A stretch of 17,479 nt of DNA from Muribaculaceae bacterium (GTDB lineage Bacteria > Bacteroidota > Bacteroidia > Bacteroidales > Muribaculaceae). A program made the position numbers and the translations under genes. The stretch covers positions 1-17,479 of the forward strand of contig VSPE01000047.1 of assembly GCA_009775225.1 (NCBI GenBank), read 5' to 3'. Shown one piece after another: positions 1 to 6,472 of this stretch (its first letter is position 1; each line of letters begins with the position of its first letter). Below the pieces are notes generated by a model. That model was not told the origin of the DNA. It saw only the letters and a program-made list of their open reading frames with translations, and did no database searches.

Positions 1-191
1 GCCTGAAAATCGCGTAACCAACATGAATACAGAGTTTAATAATTTCGCATTAACAGATTTTAAAAGACGCCAGTGAATGTTTTTAAAAGATTATAGATTA
101 TAGAAGAATACAGCATTTTTGCCATTCTGTATATAAGACTCTTCAAATCCGCAAACATTACAAAAAAAGTAAAAAAATTTATCAGCGCCGG
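1..191. other. Gene-free AT-rich edge region
   Basis: No convincing reading frame is seen on either strand. It lies downstream of the minus-strand ABC ATPase gene. Read on the minus strand, two T-runs (complement of 162-168 and 171-177) follow the stop codon closely, but only a weak 3-bp hairpin precedes them, so a terminator is possible and not shown. A 6-bp inverted repeat (108-113 with 127-132) and a 7-nt direct repeat (89-95, 96-102) are also present. No metal-ABC permease is encoded here. Confidence 0.6.
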
Positions 192-941
192 CTATTCCTC
201 GCACTCCTGCCTGATATAGTGGTGCGCGGCCGTGCACTCGTGTAGCGTACGGTCGACTATGATATGGCGGTTGGCCATACCGGCTATCTCCGACATCTCA
301 TGGCTCACGAGCACTATGGTGCTCTGCGAGGCCATTTCTTTTATGATGCGGTAAAGATGCGCCTCAAAGTGCTTGTCGATATAGCTGAGCGGTTCGTCGA
401 GCACAAGCACGGGCGAACGGCTCACGATTGCACGCCCGAACAATGCCCGCTGCAGCTGTCCTCCCGACAATTTGCCTATCGGACGCTCGCGCAGATGTGT
501 AAGCTCTATCATATCCAAAGCCTCTGCGACCAACGCCTCCTTGTCGGCCTTGTCGAGCCGCGACGACAACAGGCCCGACTCCACAACCTCTCCTACTGTA
601 ATTGGGAAGTGCGAATCCACGCTGTTTTTCTGCGGCAGATAGCCGAAGCGCGGAGGCACGGACGACGGCCTCCCGTCAGCATCATAGTACACTATGCGCC
701 CTCCTGTCGGCGAGAGCAGACGCAGTATAAGCCGCAGCAAGGTAGTCTTGCCGCCGCCGTTGGGACCTGTCACAGCTACAAAATCGCCGCGGTCTACCGT
801 AAGATTTATATTGTCGAGTATCACTCTCTGCTCGCGCACGAAGCGCACATCACAAAGCGAGAATAGTGGCTTCCCCTCATGGTGTGGCCCGGGGTGACAG
901 GCCGAGCAGAGGCACGGAGAGCTATGGCCGTGTAAGTTCAT
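192..941 (-). CDS. znuC: Metal (Zn/Mn-type) ABC transporter ATP-binding protein, ZnuC-like
   Basis: This is the cytoplasmic ATPase subunit of a metal-ion ABC importer, expected to power a ZnuB-type permease fed by the neighbouring binding protein. All the ABC motifs are present in the 249-residue product: Walker A GPNGGGKT (59-66), Q-loop Gln104, signature LSGGQ (158-162), Walker B ending in Asp182-Glu183, and the switch histidine His214. The GPNGGGKT form and the SP(V/L)LVLDEP context are typical of the zinc/manganese group. Unusually, the first 24 residues are rich in Cys and His (His4, His6, Cys10, Cys12, Cys15, His16, His20, His21) and precede the normal ABC core; a metal-sensing role for them would be inference. 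The start overlaps the end of the upstream lipoprotein gene by 20 nt, which suggests translational coupling. No permease gene is visible in the window. The family is secure; zinc rather than manganese is inferred. Confidence 0.9.
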   Translation of the reverse strand: MNLHGHSSPCLCSACHPGPHHEGKPLFSLCDVRFVREQRVILDNINLTVDRGDFVAVTGPNGGGKTTLLRLILRLLSPTGGRIVYYDADGRPSSVPPRFGYLPQKNSVDSHFPITVGEVVESGLLSSRLDKADKEALVAEALDMIELTHLRERPIGKLSGGQLQRALFGRAIVSRSPVLVLDEPLSYIDKHFEAHLYRIIKEMASQSTIVLVSHEMSEIAGMANRHIIVDRTLHECTAAHHYIRQECEE

Positions 942-1788
942 TGGTAATAAGTGTCATCTGTTGTTCAAAATCGTATGCAAGCGGGTCTACGACCACAAGG
1001 CGCGCGCCGATGCCTTCGGCGATTATGGATGCCTGACGAGGGTCGTTGCTCCGCTCCACAAACAGCACCTTCACGCTGTCGGCACGAGCTACGTCGACAG
1101 CATCTTTTATCTGCCTTGCCGACATCTCTTTTCCTTCCTGCCCTACCACTATCTGACGCAGACCGTAGTCGGCGGCATAGTACGACAGGAACGGATGCCA
1201 CACGGCAAAAGAAGTCACGCCCGAAGCGGCCACAGCCTGCGCTACTGCTGCATCCATACTATCGAGACGTGCCTCAAGGCGTGCGAGGCGAGCGGCTACA
1301 ATGCTTCCTGAACCTGTATCTTCCAGCCCGCGCGCCATAGAGTGCGCCACGGCTGCCATACGGCGCGGTGATGTCCACACATGCGGGTCGGGGGCCTCGG
1401 CATGGCTGTGCGCATGTCCGTCGTCACTGCCGACGGCATGGTCGTGAGTGCCATAAATCAGAGCAACGCTGTCGGAGGTATCATAATAAAGCCCCCGCAC
1501 CGACTCGCGCACCCGCTCCTCGAAGGGCAATAGTCCTGTGGCGAAATAAGCCTCGGCATCGTCGGCAGCCACACGCTGGGTCATGGTAAGCTCTACGGTC
1601 TCTGGGTCGGAACCGCGCGACAGCAGAACGTCGACCTGTACGCCCGAGTCCACAAGCTGCTCAAGCAGCCAGCGCTGAGGCTCGATGCTTACCATATACT
1701 TCCCATACTTCCCGCCGCTTCCGCGCGTACAGGAGCAACACAGCAGCACACAAAGAGCTATCGGCACAAGTACCTTACGCATCGGCAA
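922..1788 (-). CDS. znuA: Metal-binding lipoprotein of ABC transporter, ZnuA-like
   Basis: This is the periplasmic solute-binding component (cluster A-I type) that captures a divalent metal and delivers it to the importer. The 288-residue product starts with a basic-hydrophobic signal peptide ending in a Cys-rich lipobox region (Cys17, Cys18, Cys20), so it is probably a lipoprotein. A His/Asp-rich loop (about 113-130, with His115, 117, 125, 127 and 129) is the kind found in zinc-specific members. The motif DPHVWTSP (134-141) supplies the conserved His136, AVWHPF supplies His198, and a late Asp268 in VDPLAYDF completes a likely site. The first family histidine is replaced in SDPETVEL (60-67), where Glu63 sits in its place. 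The start overlaps the upstream nfnB gene by 14 nt, and the end overlaps the ATPase gene by 20 nt. The zinc assignment rests mainly on the His-rich loop. Confidence 0.88.
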   Translation of the reverse strand: MPMRKVLVPIALCVLLCCSCTRGSGGKYGKYMVSIEPQRWLLEQLVDSGVQVDVLLSRGSDPETVELTMTQRVAADDAEAYFATGLLPFEERVRESVRGLYYDTSDSVALIYGTHDHAVGSDDGHAHSHAEAPDPHVWTSPRRMAAVAHSMARGLEDTGSGSIVAARLARLEARLDSMDAAVAQAVAASGVTSFAVWHPFLSYYAADYGLRQIVVGQEGKEMSARQIKDAVDVARADSVKVLFVERSNDPRQASIIAEGIGARLVVVDPLAYDFEQQMTLITNELTRP

Positions 1789-3247
1789 TCAGACGTTCGG
1801 CCATAGCTGCGGCGGCCCGACGGCCATCGCCCATGGCAAGAATTACGGTAGCGCCGCCGCGTACAATATCGCCCCCGGCAAAGATAGCGGGAAGTGAAGT
1901 CTGAAGCGAGTCATCGACCACAAGCGTCCCCTTGGATGTCACCTCAAGACCCTCTATGCTCGACGGCACAAGCGGATTAGGCGACACGCCCACCGACACT
2001 ATCACCTGGTCGACATCTATGATATCAATGGCGTCGGGAATGGCCACCGGCTTGCGGCGCCCCGAAGCATCGGGCTCGCCAAGCTCCATGCGCTGAACCT
2101 TCACGGCGCATACACGTCCGCGCTCGTCGCCTATATATTCCACCGGGTTGCAGAGAGTGAGAAACTCCACACCTTCCTCCTTGGCATGATGCACTTCCTC
2201 TACACGGGCGGGCATCTCGGCCTCGCTGCGGCGATATATTATCATGGCGCGTTCAGCACCCATTCGGCGCGCCGTACGCACCGAGTCCATTGCGGTGTTG
2301 CCGCCGCCAATCACGGCCACGCGACGCCCGCGCAGCACTGGAGTGTCGCTGCCGGGCCGACCTGCACACATAAGATTGATGCGCGTAAGGTATTCGTTGC
2401 TCGACATCACCCCCGAAAGGTCTTCGCCGGGAATATCCATAAAGCGAGGAAGCCCGGCACCCGAGCCTACAAACAGTCCGCGAAAGCCTTTTTCGAGCAG
2501 GTCGCTATAGCTCAGCGTCTTGCCTATCACAGTATCGCAATGGAAGCGTACACCCATATCGCGAAGGCTGTCCAATTCGGCCTCGACCACACTGTTGGGC
2601 AGGCGAAATTCAGGGATGCCGTACTTGAGCACACCGCCAATCTCGTGCAGTGCCTCGAACACATCCACTTCGAAGCCGCGCTGCGCCATTTCGCCGGCAA
2701 ACGAAAGACCCGAAGGGCCTGAGCCGACCACAGCAACACGAAGCGAGTTGGATGTCGGGCGCGCAGGCCGCGGAGCGTCGGACATAAGCCTTACAGTATC
2801 GGCGGCAAAGCGCTCGAGATAGCCTATCGCCACCGGCTCTTTCTTCATCTTCACATATATGCACTTGCTCTCGCACTGCTTTTCCTGAGGACATACACGG
2901 CCACACACGGCAGGAAGAGCACTGGTGCGCTTGAGCACGGCGGCAGCCTCCACTACATCGCCGCGCTGTATATTCTTTATAAAATCTGGTATCGATATGC
3001 TCACCGGGCAACCCTCCATGCACGTAGGCGTGGGGCAGTCGAGACAACGGGTAGCCTCGAGCACAGCCTGCTCGGGAGTCAGGCCCTGATTTACCTCCTC
3101 ATTGTTTGTTACACGTATAGCCGGGTCGAGCTGAGGCATCACAACCCTCGGTATAGCGGTGCGCTCTTTGGCGCTCATGGCATCGCGCAGTGCCACACGC
3201 CATGCGACGCCGCGCCCTGTATGCTTGTCTTCACTCATGGCTGTCAT
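1775..3247 (-). CDS. nfnB: NfnB/SudA/GltA-family FAD iron-sulfur oxidoreductase (large subunit)
   Basis: The 490-residue protein resembles the small subunit of glutamate synthase, but its partner gene points to NfnB, the large subunit of the NADH-dependent ferredoxin:NADP+ oxidoreductase that couples NADH and reduced ferredoxin to NADPH formation. It is cytoplasmic. In order: eight cysteines for two [4Fe-4S] clusters (Cys68, 71, 76, 80 and Cys115, 119, 125, 129), an FAD-binding GSGPSG (175-180) and an NADPH-binding GGGNTA (314-319). Acidic residues can replace cluster cysteines in the family, so exact ligands are not claimed. Many databases would label it homotetrameric NADPH glutamate synthase (GltA) or sulfide dehydrogenase SudA. 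No glutamate synthase large subunit is nearby, and the upstream gene encodes the matching 2Fe-2S subunit. The start at Met1 overlaps that gene by 17 nt; Met4 (3238) is an alternative. Family certain, bifurcating role inferred. Confidence 0.88.
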   Translation of the reverse strand: MTAMSEDKHTGRGVAWRVALRDAMSAKERTAIPRVVMPQLDPAIRVTNNEEVNQGLTPEQAVLEATRCLDCPTPTCMEGCPVSISIPDFIKNIQRGDVVEAAAVLKRTSALPAVCGRVCPQEKQCESKCIYVKMKKEPVAIGYLERFAADTVRLMSDAPRPARPTSNSLRVAVVGSGPSGLSFAGEMAQRGFEVDVFEALHEIGGVLKYGIPEFRLPNSVVEAELDSLRDMGVRFHCDTVIGKTLSYSDLLEKGFRGLFVGSGAGLPRFMDIPGEDLSGVMSSNEYLTRINLMCAGRPGSDTPVLRGRRVAVIGGGNTAMDSVRTARRMGAERAMIIYRRSEAEMPARVEEVHHAKEEGVEFLTLCNPVEYIGDERGRVCAVKVQRMELGEPDASGRRKPVAIPDAIDIIDVDQVIVSVGVSPNPLVPSSIEGLEVTSKGTLVVDDSLQTSLPAIFAGGDIVRGGATVILAMGDGRRAAAAMAERLIADA

Positions 3248-4025
3248 AAGCTTTCATTCGCATAATCATATTGTCGAAATCTACCTGATGCGCATCGAAC
3301 TCCGGGCCATCGACACACACAAACCGCATCTTGCCGCCTACCGACACACGGCATGCGCCGCACATCCCGGTACCGTCTACCATAATGGTGTTGAGTGAAC
3401 AAATCGTCGGTATTTCATATTTCTTGGTGAGCAGAGCCACAAACTTCATCATCACGGCAGGGCCGATAGCAACAACCTCGGATACTTTCTCTCGTTTGAT
3501 TACATCCTCCACGCCGGCGGTGACAAGGCCCTTGGTTCCGGCCGATCCGTCGTCGGTCATTATCACCACCTCGTCGCTGTAGCGGCGCACCTCATCCTCA
3601 AGTATAATCAGGTCTTTGTTACGGGCTGCAAGGACACTCACCACACGGTTTCCGGCCTCCTTCATACCCTTTACAATAGGCAGCAACGGAGCTATGCCCA
3701 CGCCACCGCCGCAGCACACCACAGTACCGTCGTGCTTCACGATGTCGGTGGCACGCCCGAGGGGTCCCACAAGGTCGGTGAGAGTGTCGCCGGCTTCCAA
3801 AGCACATATTTTGCGGGTCGACACCCCAACGGCCTGCACCACAAGCGTAATGGTGCCGCGTGTTTCATCGGCATCTGATATGGTGAGCGGTATGCGTTCA
3901 CCGCCTTCGCCGCAGCGCACTATCACGAAGTGACCCGGCTTGCGGGCCCGAGCCACATCGGGAGCCTCAACCACAAGGCGCACCACGTTTTCGGAAAAAC
4001 GGCTCTTCTCGACTATGACGTTCAT
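3231..4025 (-). CDS. nfnA: NfnA/SudB-type FAD/NAD-binding 2Fe-2S subunit
   Basis: This is the small subunit of the Nfn complex, related to the ferredoxin-NADP+ reductases and to PyrK of dihydroorotate dehydrogenase; it binds NAD(H), FAD and one [2Fe-2S] cluster. The 264 residues show a flavin-binding stretch (RIPLTISDAD, 44-53), a pyridine-nucleotide region beginning at CCGGGVGIAPLLP (104-116), and a C-terminal cluster site with Asp217, Cys222, Cys225 and Cys237. Asp in place of the first cysteine is the hallmark that separates NfnA/SudB from PyrK. The frame is open upstream to 4100, but those extra 25 residues are not family-like and overlap the divergent promoter region, so the start MNVIVEK at 4025 is preferred. 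A weak -7-like TACTTTAT lies about 28 nt upstream (4053-4060) without a clear -33 element. It is the first gene of the minus-strand operon. Confidence 0.9.
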   Translation of the reverse strand: MNVIVEKSRFSENVVRLVVEAPDVARARKPGHFVIVRCGEGGERIPLTISDADETRGTITLVVQAVGVSTRKICALEAGDTLTDLVGPLGRATDIVKHDGTVVCCGGGVGIAPLLPIVKGMKEAGNRVVSVLAARNKDLIILEDEVRRYSDEVVIMTDDGSAGTKGLVTAGVEDVIKREKVSEVVAIGPAVMMKFVALLTKKYEIPTICSLNTIMVDGTGMCGACRVSVGGKMRFVCVDGPEFDAHQVDFDNMIMRMKAYDSHE

Positions 4026-4129
4026 TCCTGTATTTTTTCGTTTAGGAGTTAGATAAAGTAGAGTGGCGGAGAGAGCATTGCCGCGAAGTATCCCCGGCAT
4101 TGTTTCTGCAAAAATACGGATTTTATTCG

Positions 4130-4137
4130 TATATTTG
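4130..4137 (+). promoter_or_regulatory. Bacteroidetes-type -7 element for the GH89 gene
   Basis: TATATTTG fits TAnnTTTG exactly and lies 22 nt before the chosen start codon. The -33 TTTG element is poor; the nearest candidate is a CTG at 4106-4108. Promoter activity is inferred. Confidence 0.5.
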
Positions 4138-4159
4138 CAAACTCAATTATCTATTATAT

Positions 4160-6337
4160 ATGAAACGCATCTCGAACCTAATCCTTGCAATGACTATCGC
4201 TACCGGCGCAGCTCTGGCAGGGCCGCTCGACGACATGAGCCGGCGACTCTTCGGCGACGATGCAGCCGAGTTTACCTTCACTCTAACACCCGACAGCACG
4301 GAGCACTACTCCGTAAGTGCCGACGACGGTCGCGTGCACGTGAGCGGCAGCACCACTTCGGCTATGGCAGTGGGCCTCAACCGCTACCTCCGCGAGCTTT
4401 GCGGCACCGACGTGTCGTGGTACGCAGCCGACCCTGTAATACTTCCCGAAACACTTCCGTCCACTACTTCCCCGCTAAAAGGCGATGCAAAAGCCGGTAG
4501 CCGCTTCTTCCTCAACTATTGCACTTACGGCTACTCGACTCCATTCTGGAAATGGGACGACTGGCAGCGACTCATCGACTGGATGGCGCTTCAGGGCATA
4601 AACATGCCTCTTGCTATCGCAGGACAGGAAGCTGTGTGGCAACGCGTATGGCGCAGCTTCGGACTCGACGACGACTCCATTCGCTCTTTCTTCACAGGCC
4701 CCGCGCATCTCCCCTGGCATCGCATGCTGAACGTCGACCACTGGGACGGCCCTCTGCCCCAAAGCTATATCGACTCGCAGGAAGTGCTTCAGAAACAGAT
4801 TGTGGCGCGCATGCGCGAGCTCGGAATGAAACCTATCCTACCCGCATTCGCAGGCCACGTGCCGCAGGCCCTCGGAAAAATATATCCCGATGCCAAAATA
4901 CATCCTATGAGCAAATGGGGCGGACTCGACCCCGACAAATACCGCTCATACTTCATCGAGCCGTCGGAGGTGCTTTTCGACTCTATTCAGAGCCGTTTCA
5001 TAGCCGAACAGACCCGCACCTTCGGCACCGACCACATCTATGGCCTCGACCCCTTCAATGAAATCGAAGTGCCCTCGTGGGAACCTGAATATCTGCGCAA
5101 CGCATCAGCACGCATCTTCAGCACGCTCGAGGCAGCCGACCCCGACGCCCGCTGGCTACAGATGACATGGATGTTCTACTACATGAGCAAACAGTGGACG
5201 CCCGAGCGCATCGAAGCCTTCCTTAGCGGAGTCGCTCCCGACCGTCTCATACTCCTCGACTACTACTGCGACTTCAAGCCCCTGTGGCCCGACACCGAGG
5301 CATTCCACGACCGCCAGTTCATCTGGTGCTACCTCGGCAACTTCGGCGGCAACTCCTTCTTGGTCGGTGACATGGATGTGGTAAATGAGCGCATCGACAA
5401 GGTGTTCGACGCCTGCCTGCCTAACCTCGCGGGCGTAGGCGGTACTCTCGAAGGCCTCGATGTAAACCGCAACATGCACAGCTTCGCTCTCGACAAAGCC
5501 TGGGCACACGAAAACGGCCCCGCCAACCCCTCGGAATGGATACAGATATGGGCTAAAGGACGCGGAGCCGACGACGACCCGGCTGTTGCCGAAGCTTGGC
5601 AGCAGCTATACAAAGACATATACCGTGCCACTACCATAAGCCAGGGATGCCTCATAAACGCACTCCCCACACTCGAAGGCTATGGCCGCTGGACTACAAA
5701 CAACCGCATAAAATACGACAACGACAGCCTGTGGCATGTGTGGAAACTGCTCATCGACGCCCGCACATCGAGTCCGCAGCACGACTACGACCTTGTGAAC
5801 ATAGGCCGTCAGGTGCTCGGCAACAACTTCGTGAAGCTGCGCGACAACTTCACCAAAGCCTTCCGAAAGCGCGACATCGAGGCCATGAAGTCCGCCGCCG
5901 ACAGCATCGACACATACATAGCCGACTTCGACGAACTGCTCGGTACGGTTCCCACATTCAGCCTCGGCAAATGGCTCGCCGACGCACGCGCAACAGGCCG
6001 CAGCGACGGCGAAGCCGACTACTACGAAATGAACGCCAGACACCTCATCTCCACCTGGGCACAGACTCCCGGCAACCTCAACGACTACGCAAACCGCGAC
6101 CTCGCGGGCATGGCCAATTCATACTACCGCGTCCGCTGGCGCCTCTTCACCGACACTCTCATCGAGGTTGCACGCAAGGGTGGCGACTGGGTAGACCTCA
6201 AAGACAAGTTCTACATCACCACCCTCCCCGACTTTGAAAGCAGCTGGTACAACAGCCACGACTCCTACCCCATCACCAACGGTAAATCAGCTGTAGAAGT
6301 CGCCCGCAAGCTCTACAACAAATACGTTCAATACTGA
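4160..6337 (+). CDS. Secreted alpha-N-acetylglucosaminidase (GH89, NAGLU-like)
   Basis: This retaining glycosidase removes terminal alpha-linked N-acetylglucosamine. In gut Bacteroidales the likely substrates are host mucin caps or glycosaminoglycan fragments (inference). The 725-residue protein opens with a signal peptide (1-20, cleavage after ALA) and has no lipobox, so it is probably periplasmic or secreted. An N-terminal alpha/beta domain (about 37-105) is followed by the TIM barrel with the family signatures YCTYGYSTPFWKWDDW (120-135), GINMPLAIAGQE (146-157) and the FAGHVP loop (230-235). The catalytic pair appears to be Glu301 in DPFNEIEVPSW and Glu431 in GGTLEGLDVN. Their spacing of 130 residues equals that of Glu316 and Glu446 in human NAGLU. 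An all-helical C-terminal domain follows. The frame is open back to 4100, but the signal peptide and the -7 element support 4160. No SusC/SusD genes are seen beside it. Confidence 0.95.
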   Translation: MKRISNLILAMTIATGAALAGPLDDMSRRLFGDDAAEFTFTLTPDSTEHYSVSADDGRVHVSGSTTSAMAVGLNRYLRELCGTDVSWYAADPVILPETLPSTTSPLKGDAKAGSRFFLNYCTYGYSTPFWKWDDWQRLIDWMALQGINMPLAIAGQEAVWQRVWRSFGLDDDSIRSFFTGPAHLPWHRMLNVDHWDGPLPQSYIDSQEVLQKQIVARMRELGMKPILPAFAGHVPQALGKIYPDAKIHPMSKWGGLDPDKYRSYFIEPSEVLFDSIQSRFIAEQTRTFGTDHIYGLDPFNEIEVPSWEPEYLRNASARIFSTLEAADPDARWLQMTWMFYYMSKQWTPERIEAFLSGVAPDRLILLDYYCDFKPLWPDTEAFHDRQFIWCYLGNFGGNSFLVGDMDVVNERIDKVFDACLPNLAGVGGTLEGLDVNRNMHSFALDKAWAHENGPANPSEWIQIWAKGRGADDDPAVAEAWQQLYKDIYRATTISQGCLINALPTLEGYGRWTTNNRIKYDNDSLWHVWKLLIDARTSSPQHDYDLVNIGRQVLGNNFVKLRDNFTKAFRKRDIEAMKSAADSIDTYIADFDELLGTVPTFSLGKWLADARATGRSDGEADYYEMNARHLISTWAQTPGNLNDYANRDLAGMANSYYRVRWRLFTDTLIEVARKGGDWVDLKDKFYITTLPDFESSWYNSHDSYPITNGKSAVEVARKLYNKYVQY

Positions 6338-6374
6338 GTTCCAAACAATTAAAATCAATATATTTGTATAAGTA

Positions 6375-6400
6375 GGCGGGAATTTTCCCGCCTTAATTAT
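6375..6400 (+). terminator. Hairpin terminator after the GH89 gene
   Basis: GGCGGG (6375-6380) pairs with CCCGCC (6387-6392), extendable inward by AA/TT. The tail TTAATTAT is modestly T-rich. It starts 37 nt after the stop codon. Confidence 0.6.
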
Positions 6401-6415
6401 GCTCCGATATAAACT

Positions 6416-6448
6416 CGCCCCCGGCACGGGAAACCCGTGCCGGGGGCG
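6416..6448. terminator. Perfect 15-bp GC-rich hairpin between convergent genes
   Basis: Arms 6416-6430 and 6434-6448 are perfectly complementary over 15 bp with an AAA loop. It lies between two converging genes, 24 nt from the stop of the minus-strand glycosidase. Neither side carries a long T-run, so it may act as a transcript-end stabiliser or a factor-assisted, two-way terminator rather than a classic intrinsic one. Confidence 0.6.
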
Positions 6449-6472
6449 GCATGTATAATGTAATTCAGAACC

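Noticed and set aside
2186..2722. A 178-codon plus-strand frame
   Set aside because: It is antisense to nfnB and has no recognisable domain.
4026..4100. N-terminal extension of NfnA and of the GH89 enzyme into their shared spacer
   Set aside because: The extra residues look unlike either family. For GH89 they would bury the signal peptide, and the -7 element lies within the extension.
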